From contig JAIECF010000087.1 of NCBI GenBank assembly GCA_029068655.1, positions 1 through 32,872 on the forward strand: a DNA stretch of 32,872 nucleotides. The letters run 5' to 3'. The translations under genes were made by a program, and so were the position numbers. The DNA comes from Muribaculaceae bacterium. Lineage in GTDB: Bacteria; Bacteroidota; Bacteroidia; Bacteroidales; Muribaculaceae. The notes under the pieces were generated by a model, which was not told the origin of the DNA, searched no databases, and saw nothing but the letters and a program-made list of their open reading frames with translations. Below are positions 5,247-12,880 of the stretch, piece by piece (position 1 is the first letter of the stretch; each line of letters starts with the position of its first letter).

Positions 5247-7661
5247 ATGCAGAAACTCTACAGAACTCTACTCATAGCAGGGGCCCTCGCAGCCGGAAGC
5301 CCGGTAGCCTCCGCCCACCTCGTCATAAACGAAATAATGCAGTCAAACATCGACTGCATAATGGATGACTTCAACGAATTTCCTGACTCATGGGTAGAGC
5401 TATATAATCCCGGTCCCGACGCTGAAAACCTCGCCGACTATAGCCTCGGCACAAAGGATAAGGCAAAGAAAGCTTATCGACTCCCCTCCGGATCTATACC
5501 GGCAGGCAAATTTATGGTGATCTACTGCGACAAGGCAGAACAGGGACGCCACACCGATTTCCGCCTCGAATCAGGCAAGGACTGTGCCGTCTATCTCTTC
5601 AAGAACGATGAAATTGTAGACCATCTCGAAGGCCTCAAGAAGCAGCCGGCCCCCAACATAGCCTACGGCCGCGAGACCGACAACGCCGACAAATGGGGTT
5701 ATCAGGCAGTACCGACACCCGGTGCCTCCAACTGCGGAACTACCTACAAGGAAATTCTCGGTGATCCAGTATTCAGCGTTCCCGGCAAAGTATCTTCCGA
5801 TGTCTTCGACCTGGAACTGTCACTCCCTGCCGACGCTCCGGAGGGAACAGTAATCCGCTATACACTCGACGGCAAGGAGCCTACCGAAGCAAGTCCCACA
5901 TACTCCAACCCAATCCATATGTCGGTCACTCGAACCGTCCGTGCGAAGCTCTTCTGCGACGGTTACCTCTCACCTCGCTCACTTACGCATTCCTACATAA
6001 AGCATCCACGTGAGGTGACGCTTCCCGTGGTGTCAATGGTGACCAACAAGGATTATTTCTACGATAACAAGCTCGGTATCTACGTGCAGGGTAACTACAC
6101 TAACCATACCCCCAACTACGAATACGACTGGCGCCGACCGGTCAACATAGAATATTTCGAGGGTGCTGACACCCCGAGCAGCATCAACCAGCTCGGTGAG
6201 ACTCGCGTAAAGGGCGGGGCGACACGTGGAAGCGCTCTGAAATCGCTTGCTGTCTACGCAAACAAACGATTCGGAGAGAAACGCTTCAACTATGAGTTTT
6301 TTCCCGACCAGACTCCAGGCATCGACGAATTCAAGTCGTTTGAGATGCGCAACTCCGGCAACGACTTCGACTATATGTATATGCGCGACGCCATCATACA
6401 GCAGTCTATGGGTATGAACTGCGATCTCGACTGGCAGCCCTCTCGTCCCGCCATATTCTACATAAACGGTGAGTACAAGGGTATCCTCAACATACGGCCG
6501 CGAAGTAACGAGGATTACGTCTATTCATATTATGATGGTCTGGAAGATCTCGACATGCTCGAAAACTGGTGGGAGCTTAAAGAAGGCTCTATCGACAGTT
6601 TCAACGCTTTCAAGGCATTCTATGAGGAGAAAGATCACTCATTCTCTGAGTTCGATGCTCTGATGGACACCGGAGAATTCTGCAACCTAATGATAATGGG
6701 AACGTTCTTCGACAACAAGGACTTTCCCGGCAACAACATTGTCATGTGGCGTCCGCAGGCCGACGGAGGTCGCTGGCGTTGGGTATCAAAAGACACCGAT
6801 TTCGGTATGGGTCTCTACGGCGAAAGAGCCAACTATCCTACACTAAACTGGATCACCAGCCAAGGCTACGACAACAACAAAAACGACTGGGCAAACAAAT
6901 GGGAGCACACCCGCCTCTTCCGCCGGCTCCTCGACACTCCGGAATTTAAGGAAATGTTTATTGACCGATGCGCTATCTATATGGGGGATTTCCTCACTCC
7001 GGATGCTATCATCGCTCGCATTGACGACCGTTATAATTCTATAAAGACTGAATATAAATTCCACCGCGACCAGATCAACCCGTGGTGGCCCGTCTACAGC
7101 CAGGAAGTGGACTGGGGTAAGGAATGGACCCGCCAGCGCCACACTTTCTTCTACAATCATCTGGCATCCTTTTTCGGACTTAAAAATCCGGTGACTTTGA
7201 CAATCGGCAAAGGTGACTCCGACAACCGTAACCTCGCAGTCAACGGCATACCCCTCCGGACAAAGGAATTCAATGGAAAATACTTCCCTGATCGCAACCT
7301 GACCGTCAGCTCGATGTCAGATACCGACGGTCTGTACGTCAACGGATGGAACGTCACGGTCACCTCCGGAGGTCAGACCACCACAGACACCTATACCTCC
7401 GAGACATTATCCATCCCCATGCCCCAGGCATCCGCGGTAGTCATCACCCCCATTCTCGGCACCGAACCGCTTGCCGTAGAAGAGGTACGGACCGACATCA
7501 ACCCTACTCGTCCATGCGACATATACGACACGGCAGGGCGACACCTCGGTATCCTGCCCGCCGGGGCATCCTTAACCTTTAACCCTTCTCCCTTAACCCT
7601 TACAAAGGGCATCTACATCCTTCGCCAAGGAACGGCCTCAAGGAAAGTGACACTGAAATAG
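5247..7661 (+). CDS. Secreted CotH kinase-family protein with LTD and chitobiase-C-like domains
   Basis: An 804-residue exported protein. A signal peptide (MQKLYRTLLIAGALAAGSPVASA) leads into a lamin-tail domain (about residues 25-160: HLVINEIMQSN, WVELYNPG, LADYSLG). An Ig-like chitobiase/hexosaminidase C-terminal repeat follows at about 175-250 (GTVIRYTLDGKEPTEASPTY). The CotH domain runs from about 258 to 640, with a metal-binding-like DTDFG at 516-520. The last 45 residues (IYDTAGRHLGILPAG...GIYILRQGTASRKVTLK) resemble the C-terminal sorting domains used by type IX secretion. CotH proteins are atypical secreted or spore-coat protein kinases in other phyla; in Bacteroidetes the substrate is unknown. 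The gene has its own promoter and convergent neighbours. Confidence 0.88.
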   Translation: MQKLYRTLLIAGALAAGSPVASAHLVINEIMQSNIDCIMDDFNEFPDSWVELYNPGPDAENLADYSLGTKDKAKKAYRLPSGSIPAGKFMVIYCDKAEQGRHTDFRLESGKDCAVYLFKNDEIVDHLEGLKKQPAPNIAYGRETDNADKWGYQAVPTPGASNCGTTYKEILGDPVFSVPGKVSSDVFDLELSLPADAPEGTVIRYTLDGKEPTEASPTYSNPIHMSVTRTVRAKLFCDGYLSPRSLTHSYIKHPREVTLPVVSMVTNKDYFYDNKLGIYVQGNYTNHTPNYEYDWRRPVNIEYFEGADTPSSINQLGETRVKGGATRGSALKSLAVYANKRFGEKRFNYEFFPDQTPGIDEFKSFEMRNSGNDFDYMYMRDAIIQQSMGMNCDLDWQPSRPAIFYINGEYKGILNIRPRSNEDYVYSYYDGLEDLDMLENWWELKEGSIDSFNAFKAFYEEKDHSFSEFDALMDTGEFCNLMIMGTFFDNKDFPGNNIVMWRPQADGGRWRWVSKDTDFGMGLYGERANYPTLNWITSQGYDNNKNDWANKWEHTRLFRRLLDTPEFKEMFIDRCAIYMGDFLTPDAIIARIDDRYNSIKTEYKFHRDQINPWWPVYSQEVDWGKEWTRQRHTFFYNHLASFFGLKNPVTLTIGKGDSDNRNLAVNGIPLRTKEFNGKYFPDRNLTVSSMSDTDGLYVNGWNVTVTSGGQTTTDTYTSETLSIPMPQASAVVITPILGTEPLAVEEVRTDINPTRPCDIYDTAGRHLGILPAGASLTFNPSPLTLTKGIYILRQGTASRKVTLK

Positions 7662-7691
7662 ACGTAGTCATCGCCTGGCTGCGCGTAGCCA

Positions 7692-8801
7692 TCATGCTCC
7701 GATCAGCCACTTGCTACCGGGAATGAACGCTATGATGCGGGCGGTCAGATAGCAGCAGATGAAAGTTACGACGGCTATGACCGGAATGGCGGCTACCGTT
7801 GGAAGGTCAAGACTATCCTTGAATACGCCTACCCATAGGCCGAGCCAGAAAATGTGCATTAGATAGATACCGTAGCTGAGCTTGGATGTGCGCGTGATGA
7901 TAGCGGGAGCTTTCACTTGCCGGATGCATGAGAAGAGAAGGAACGCCCCCGTGGTCAGTACCACCACATTGAGCGTACAGAACGCCCAGCCGATCTCCAA
8001 TACCGGTGTTTCAATGAGCTCGCCCGGTATGGCCTGCACATAGAAGGAATATATGGTGGCGACAGCTCCTGCGATGAGCATCGCCATACCGGCCCACAGT
8101 CTGGTCTGACGGCCCCACGTCAGATGCACGCGTATGTAGTGTGCCAGCACAAGATAGCCGAGATAACCTGAGAAGTACCATAGTAGATGATATTCATTCC
8201 AGAAACATTGTCCCCAAATCTCTCCCCAGTTACGGGTCATATAAGGCATGCATGTGCTGAGCAGGAAAAGAAGGATGAAAAACCTTTCTTCCTTAGGCGA
8301 TACCTTAGCTATCCACGGCGATATGACAGGGATGAAAAGATAGATGCTGATGAGCGGATACATGAACCATAGATGTCCGGCAGTAGTGGGGAAATTAAGT
8401 AATATACGTGAGAGGTCGCGAAGCGATGTTACGCCGTCGATCTGTCCCCAAAGCACAGGTAAAGTACTGTAAAGGATTACAAAAATGAAAAACGGTGGCA
8501 ATATGCGCATGAACCGCCGTCGGTAGAACTGCCCTGTGGTCATATCGGGAGAAACGGGCACGAGAAGAAACGCGGAGACTATGAAGAACAGAGGCACGGC
8601 CATACGTGAGAATCCATCGTAGACGGATACCCAAAGCCGGTCGGCCTCATTGAGCAGTAACGACACGGGGCCCGCCATATCCGACTCCCCGCCTGCCCCG
8701 TAGTAATTCTCACTTGCGTGTACAAGTATCACCAGGAAGCAGGCGAACACCCGCAGATAATCCACAAACACAATCCTCTCCCCTCTTTTTGAATCTCCCA
8801 T
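7692..8801 (-). CDS. Membrane acyltransferase (acyltransferase 3 / WecH-like)
   Basis: A 369-residue polytopic membrane enzyme of the acyltransferase-3 family, which moves acetyl or other acyl groups onto cell-surface sugars. The N-terminus RIVFVDYLRVFACFLVILVHAS carries the family histidine (H28), and about ten hydrophobic helices follow, including FYRRRFMRILPPFFIFVILYS, LWFMYPLISIYLFIPVISPW and the C-terminal LSYGIYLMHIFWLG. Length is normal. It converges on the CotH gene with only 30 bases between the two stops, and no clear terminator is visible there. Which glycan it acts on cannot be told from context. Confidence 0.88.
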   Translation of the reverse strand: MGDSKRGERIVFVDYLRVFACFLVILVHASENYYGAGGESDMAGPVSLLLNEADRLWVSVYDGFSRMAVPLFFIVSAFLLVPVSPDMTTGQFYRRRFMRILPPFFIFVILYSTLPVLWGQIDGVTSLRDLSRILLNFPTTAGHLWFMYPLISIYLFIPVISPWIAKVSPKEERFFILLFLLSTCMPYMTRNWGEIWGQCFWNEYHLLWYFSGYLGYLVLAHYIRVHLTWGRQTRLWAGMAMLIAGAVATIYSFYVQAIPGELIETPVLEIGWAFCTLNVVVLTTGAFLLFSCIRQVKAPAIITRTSKLSYGIYLMHIFWLGLWVGVFKDSLDLPTVAAIPVIAVVTFICCYLTARIIAFIPGSKWLIGA

Positions 8802-8814
8802 GATGTTTTTTCTA

Positions 8815-8822
8815 CAAAATTA
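8815..8822 (-). promoter_or_regulatory. -7 box of the acyltransferase gene
   Basis: The minus strand reads TAATTTTG 14 bases before the ATG at 8801, matching the Bacteroidetes -7 consensus. The leader is short. Confidence 0.45.
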
Positions 8823-8856
8823 CAAAATATAATCGAATTCAGGTATACGCCCGCAA

Positions 8857-9417
8857 TTATTTCACTTTAATTACAGCTATCTCACTCAATCGGGAGGGGA
8901 ATGCCACACTTCCATCCTTAACTGTGGCTTCCTCTCCTGAATAAAGCTCCACCAGAACAGTTCCTTCCGGGAATACTCCCGACACTTCCATCGGTTTGCC
9001 GTTCTCGGGGAAAAGGCGTATAAGGACTTTCTCTCCATCTTTCTCCCGAAGGCACGTATGGACATCAAGCGTCGTCTGTCGGCCGGTTGCTATGACCGGA
9101 TTGGTCTTGCGTATCTGTCCGAGTCTCCTGAAATGCTCCATCAATTCAGTATCAAGACGGGAGAAATATCCCTCCTTCGCCTTTTTCCACACTCCAGCGA
9201 AATCACCGCCATGGAAAGTCGCGGCATTCATTCTCTCGCTTCCGTAGTCGGTTTTGCGCCCATAGTTGACGTCGTTGGTGGAATCACCATTGCAGAAACG
9301 GTCGGTGATGAGAACGTAGACGGTAGCTCCGTCCCAAGAGAACGGGTGTTCAGCCCTGAATGAAGATACTGACACTAAGCAGCATATCAGCAGTAATAAT
9401 CGGAACAATGTGTTCAT
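8857..9417 (-). pseudogene. GH13 alpha-amylase with internal in-frame deletion of the catalytic barrel
   Basis: The 186-residue frame keeps both ends of a secreted family GH13 alpha-amylase. It has a signal peptide (LFRLLLLICCLVSVSSF), the first barrel strand and conserved start region (DGATVYVLITDRFCNGD, then FHGGDFAGV, up to KEGYF at 81-85), and then the C-terminal end of the barrel and the beta domain (ELMEHFRRLGQIRKTNPVIATG, FPEGTVLVELYSGEE). The roughly 350-450 residues that carry the catalytic Asp/Glu/Asp are missing. The junction is near residues 85-88 (about bases 9155-9165) and the frame is intact. It cannot be an active amylase. The promoter box remains. It could still be exported as a small protein, but a decayed gene is more likely. 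Confidence 0.85.
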
Positions 9418-9433
9418 ATCTGGAATTTTTCTG

Positions 9434-9441
9434 CAAAATTA
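9434..9441 (-). promoter_or_regulatory. -7 box of the truncated amylase gene
   Basis: The minus strand reads TAATTTTG 17 bases before the ATG at 9417. The promoter of the broken gene still looks intact. Confidence 0.45.
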
Positions 9442-9480
9442 CATATATGACGAATAATATGCAATACTGAAAAATAACCA

Positions 9481-10254
9481 TCAGAAGAGTTTCATGAGCG
9501 TGGCCGCGGTCACGGCTTCTATACTGTTGCCTACACTTAATTTCTCGATGATGTTCTGACGATGACGGTTTACGGTATGTATGCTTATCCCTAAGATTTC
9601 AGCTATCTGTTTGCTCGGTCTGCCGTCTCTTATCAGCGCCAGCACTTCCTTTTCCCTTGCCGAAAGAATCTCGGCGCGCCTGCTTCTGAAAGACAATGAT
9701 TCAACCTCACCCGTCGTTGTATTCAGGATATTCGGGGTGATTCCATCTCCTGCATCTTGATTTGAACTTAGACTGTATGTACATAAGATAAGCCATATCT
9801 TTTCGTGCGGAGAGAGGCGGATCAGCTGAGTACTGTTGTCGACCACACGGTACACACCATGCTTGTCTCGCATCCTGATCCTGCACCTTGCAATGAAACG
9901 TGGCTTTTCTTCCGGATCCTTCTTATCAACGGATTTGAAGAATTCATATTCCAACAGGCGCTTATCTACCAGATCTTCCGGATGCATACGGTCGTATACG
10001 GCATCCTCATCGCTTGAATCCATTTCAACGGAAGAGTATACCTCTTCACTGTAGCCTAACAAAACTCCGAAGTTACCGGAATAGACGTAACATCGGTCGC
10101 AGGAAGCGTCTGTGATTACAGCACATCCGTCAGTCACCCTGACGATATTTTCCGCCATCTTCCGCGCTTCCGAGACCTCCTCTTTCGGCAAAGTCTCGTT
10201 ATGCAGACCCTGCGATGCATACACGTCATTCAATTCCTTCCGAAGAATATCCAT
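9481..10254 (-). CDS. PAS-like / LuxR-type transcriptional regulator
   Basis: A 257-residue DNA-binding regulator. Residues about 195-257 form a clear LuxR/GerE helix-turn-helix (LSAREKEVLALIRDGRPSKQIAEILGISIHTVNRHRQNIIEKL). The preceding part (about 30-165) resembles a PAS sensor fold: DASCDRCYVYSGNFGVLLGY, then YDRMHPEDLVDKRLLEYEFF, then the strands RIRMRDKHGVYRVVDNSTQ. There is no receiver domain or signal peptide, so it probably senses a cytoplasmic signal. It faces the broken amylase gene 63 bases downstream and stands alone otherwise. It is not inside the mannan locus, so a role there is only possible. Confidence 0.88.
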   Translation of the reverse strand: MDILRKELNDVYASQGLHNETLPKEEVSEARKMAENIVRVTDGCAVITDASCDRCYVYSGNFGVLLGYSEEVYSSVEMDSSDEDAVYDRMHPEDLVDKRLLEYEFFKSVDKKDPEEKPRFIARCRIRMRDKHGVYRVVDNSTQLIRLSPHEKIWLILCTYSLSSNQDAGDGITPNILNTTTGEVESLSFRSRRAEILSAREKEVLALIRDGRPSKQIAEILGISIHTVNRHRQNIIEKLSVGNSIEAVTAATLMKLF

Positions 10255-10281
10255 AAACTATCTATATCCTTTTTCCATCTG

Positions 10282-10289
10282 CAAATATA
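10282..10289 (-). promoter_or_regulatory. -7 box of the LuxR-type regulator
   Basis: The minus strand reads TATATTTG 28 bases before the ATG at 10254, an exact TAnnTTTG match. Confidence 0.5.
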
Positions 10290-10417
10290 AGATAAAAACT
10301 GTTCCAATCCAAAAAACAATAGTTTTTGATATGGGCATACAGCAAGCAAGTCTCTTTTAAATAAAATCCATCCATCGCTTAGTCTCAGCGAGCATGAATT
10401 TATCTTTAATATAATTA

Positions 10418-11110
10418 TCAGAAATAATACGACAAGGTCAGGTAAGCTCCCTGCATGAACGGCATCTTAGGATAAAACCGCTTGAAGGAAACACCTCGGT
10501 AAGACAGACTTCGAAACTGGCTGTAGACATCATGGTTCGACATCATGTAGCCTGCACTTAGTCCGCAAGGCCCTATATTGAGATATACTCCGGTCCTCAG
10601 ATCCGCAGCAAACCATTGGCCCCCATTGGTCCACACTCGCTTGCTATCATACCGATGCCAATCAATCTTCTGACTGACCCATACCTGTGCATACGGCACA
10701 TTCAGCATAACTCCCGGCTCCGCATATAGTCCCAAATCCACGCTCTTTATCTTTATGGCAGGAGTCTTCAGTATCAAGGAAGGACGCAGATAGAAATTCT
10801 CCGGTTTATTGTTATTGCCATCCCCGTCCAATTCCACTTCCCAGTCATCTCCATATGCCCGGCCCTCCTCGAAATAAACCTTCCATAGACCAACCGACGC
10901 TCCTACTCCGACAAATCTGCACAGCATATAATGATATCCCGCCTCCAGCTGCCAGGAACATGAAGACGACAGAGTACCGCTGAACGATCCCCGATTGGTT
11001 GAGAATTCAAAGTTGCTCCCCTTCTTGTCTTCCGCATGGCATACACAATAAAATATACCGACCAAGCCAAGTATCGATACTATGCGGCTGATACTATTGC
11101 ACGACTTCAT
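10418..11110 (-). CDS. Outer-membrane beta-barrel protein (hypothetical)
   Basis: A 230-residue exported protein. The N-terminus ISRIVSILGLVGIFYCVCHAEDK is a signal peptide. The remainder alternates polar and hydrophobic residues with many aromatics (WQLEAGYHYMLCRFVGVGASVGLWKVYF, IKSVDLGLYAEPGVMLNV, LRTGVYLNIGPCGLSAGYMM) and ends in AYLTLSYYF with a terminal phenylalanine, the pattern of a small outer-membrane barrel of about eight strands. No named family is recognised. Its ATG overlaps the stop of the upstream PH-domain gene by four bases (ATGA), so the two are translationally coupled and probably act together at the envelope. Confidence 0.7.
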   Translation of the reverse strand: MKSCNSISRIVSILGLVGIFYCVCHAEDKKGSNFEFSTNRGSFSGTLSSSCSWQLEAGYHYMLCRFVGVGASVGLWKVYFEEGRAYGDDWEVELDGDGNNNKPENFYLRPSLILKTPAIKIKSVDLGLYAEPGVMLNVPYAQVWVSQKIDWHRYDSKRVWTNGGQWFAADLRTGVYLNIGPCGLSAGYMMSNHDVYSQFRSLSYRGVSFKRFYPKMPFMQGAYLTLSYYF

Positions 11111-11556
11111 TCTTCAACCTTAATATCAGGATTGATGTTCGTCAGCTGCGCTATGAACTCACGCTTACGCACGGGGGAGATTACCAACGGTGCGGAGCTT
11201 TTCAGTACCTTTCTATCTGAGAATTTTATAGCTATCCTATGGGTCAATGAAGTGGCAGGAGATGCCAGAATCGTTTTGGTCGGACGTATCTCCGAAATCT
11301 TGTCAATCGGTAGAGCGGTTGGAGTGAAGAACTGATAGACTACCAGCTTATCGCCGTCAATCCGATAATATGTCCCCAGAAACAAGCCAACGAACGACGC
11401 CACCAGACCGACAGCGACTATTAATGGTCCCACCCAGTCGCCATCCAGAAAGACCGGCCATATGCAAACTAAAACCATCAACAGCAACAACAGCCATGTC
11501 GAAGCGTCCCAACGCGACGCATACTTTGTCCCTTCAAATTCCATATATGTATACAT
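11107..11556 (-). CDS. PH-domain membrane protein (YyaB-like bacterial PH)
   Basis: A 149-residue protein with two transmembrane helices near the N-terminus (WLLLLLMVLVCIWPVFL, LIVAVGLVASFVGLFLGTYY). A short beta-rich domain follows: YRIDGDKLVVY, ALPIDKISEIRPTKTILASPA, HRIAIKFSDRKVLKSSAPLVISPVRKREFIAQLTNINP. This order, including the ISP...F...L...NP ending, fits the small bacterial PH (YyaB-like) family, whose function is unknown. It is the first gene of a two-gene operon with the barrel protein. A divergent broken gene shares its promoter region. Confidence 0.75.
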   Translation of the reverse strand: MYTYMEFEGTKYASRWDASTWLLLLLMVLVCIWPVFLDGDWVGPLIVAVGLVASFVGLFLGTYYRIDGDKLVVYQFFTPTALPIDKISEIRPTKTILASPATSLTHRIAIKFSDRKVLKSSAPLVISPVRKREFIAQLTNINPDIKVEE

Positions 11557-11637
11557 TTTAAGTGAAGCCTACCACCATGTCCCCTCTGCGCTCCCACACA
11601 CTCTGCGGACTCTTAGTGAAACCCGTCGTCTGTGTCA

Positions 11638-11645
11638 CAAAATTA
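11638..11645 (-). promoter_or_regulatory. -7 box of the PH-domain/barrel operon
   Basis: The minus strand reads TAATTTTG 81 bases before the ATG at 11556. It lies 44 bases from a plus-strand -7 box at 11689-11696, so the region is a divergent promoter pair. Confidence 0.5.
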
Positions 11646-11688
11646 ATAAAAAAACTGAATGTATCCTCGTATTTCCACTCTTTTTTAC

Positions 11689-11696
11689 TAATTTTG
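11689..11696 (+). promoter_or_regulatory. -7 box of the truncated hydrolase gene
   Basis: TAATTTTG lies 27 bases before the ATG at 11724. It would still drive a transcript into the broken gene and on into the antisense of manA. Confidence 0.5.
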
Positions 11697-11723
11697 TAGA
11701 CACAACTACCAAAAACGTGAATT

Positions 11724-11914
11724 ATGAAGAGTTTTAGGAAGATAGCCAACCGGCCTTCTGTATGGCAGTAGGATTCGTTGCCCTAATCGTTAACGCTCAG
11801 GAGGTTACGGGAGAATGGAGCGGACAGCTCAATGTGACTCCACAGATGAAGCTGAAGCTTGTATTCCACATCGAGGACAAAGCCATCTTCGACTTCATTT
11901 TAAGTTGCTTGTGA
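11724..11914 (+). pseudogene. 5' stump of a secreted hydrolase-like gene, cut off at the PUL edge
   Basis: The ATG at 11724 starts MKSFRKIAN and hits TAG at codon 16. A one-base frameshift near 11750 restores AFCMAVGFVALIVNAQEVTGEWSG, then QLNVTPQMKLKLVFHIEDKA: a signal peptide followed by the opening strands of the N-terminal domain seen in Bacteroidetes alpha/beta hydrolases (TGEW.G.L......L.LVFHI). After IFDF, near base 11895, coding sense ends, and the frame closes at 11912-11914 inside the antisense of manA, whose stop is at 11900-11902. The rest of the hydrolase, several hundred codons, is absent. The gene is therefore broken twice: by a frameshift and by replacement of its 3' part with the PUL. 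Confidence 0.65.
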
Positions 11915-12880
11915 TGTCAATAATGTTGCTTTACCAGTGATGCTAAGTTCTGACAATATGGCAGGACACAGCACGGTCTGTCCCTTAGAAATGGGAGTAT
12001 TACCATAAGGACACTCAAGAATTACATCTCCATGGATACACATGATCACAGTGAATGAATCAGGAGAAAAATCAAGATGCACTTTGCCATCCACATTAAT
12101 CCTACGAACTGTGAAATGATCACAGCCTACTATTTCCGCATCAATTTCATCATCGGGAATCCTCGGCGATTTGTAATCGGCATGTACCTTGTAGTCTATG
12201 GCATCCTTCGCGAGTTCGGTATGAAGCTCACGTGTATTCCCATCTGCATCCTTACGGTTATAGTCATAAATGCGGTATGTGATATCGCTTGATTCCTGAA
12301 TCTCTGCAAGCAGATTGCCTGCCCCTATGGCATGGACCCGTCCGGCAGGGAGGAAAAACACATCACCCGGCGCTGACCTGTGAACGGCAAGCAATTCTTC
12401 AAATGAACCTTGAGCAATACACTTTTCGTATACATCGGGAGTTATCTCCGCCTTAAAACCGGAATATATACGTGCATCTTTTTCGGTGTCAATGATATAC
12501 CACATCTCGGTCTTGCCAAGGCTGTCATGCCGAGACTTGGCAAGCCTATCGTCGGGATGAACCTGTACCGACAGATTGTCGTTGGCGTCGATCAACTTGA
12601 CAAGCAATGGAAACTTTCCACCGTAACGCTCCATTATTCGCTCACCCAAAAGTGAAACTCCGAAACGGTCTATGAGTTCAGTGACAGTCATCCCTTTGTA
12701 AGGACCTTCGGCTACTACCGACTCATGACCTGGCACCGCAGATATCTCCCAGCTTTCACCGATATTCGGCTCCGGCTGACCGATGCCTTTATAAGAACAG
12801 ATCTTATTCCCGCCCCATATCACGCTCTTCAGATACGGTACAAACCTTATTGGTGCCTTTTCAATCATCTTTTCCATCAT
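11900..12880 (-). CDS. manA: Mannose-6-phosphate isomerase, class I
   Basis: Interconverts mannose-6-phosphate and fructose-6-phosphate in the cytoplasm. The 326-residue protein is of the short bacterial class I type. Zinc ligands and active-site motifs are visible: QVHPDD (Q106, H108), KTEMWY (E125), LPAGRVHAIG (H183) and ITYRIYDYNR near 200-209. It is the last gene of the PUL operon and overlaps the upstream ROK gene by 20 bases. With that kinase it forms the two-step route from free mannose to glycolysis, which fits the mannan-directed enzymes upstream. The first ATG (12880) is followed by another at 12868, and either could be used. Confidence 0.93.
   Translation of the reverse strand: MMEKMIEKAPIRFVPYLKSVIWGGNKICSYKGIGQPEPNIGESWEISAVPGHESVVAEGPYKGMTVTELIDRFGVSLLGERIMERYGGKFPLLVKLIDANDNLSVQVHPDDRLAKSRHDSLGKTEMWYIIDTEKDARIYSGFKAEITPDVYEKCIAQGSFEELLAVHRSAPGDVFFLPAGRVHAIGAGNLLAEIQESSDITYRIYDYNRKDADGNTRELHTELAKDAIDYKVHADYKSPRIPDDEIDAEIVGCDHFTVRRINVDGKVHLDFSPDSFTVIMCIHGDVILECPYGNTPISKGQTVLCPAILSELSITGKATLLTSQAT

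Noticed and set aside
9481..10254. LuxR-type gene as the PUL regulator
   Set aside because: It lies outside the PUL, beyond the insertion scar and an unrelated operon, and nothing in the sequence links the two.
10294..10327. AAAAACT...AGTTTTT as terminator of the barrel-protein operon
   Set aside because: The stem is only seven A/T pairs with a 20-base loop; too weak to list as a terminator.
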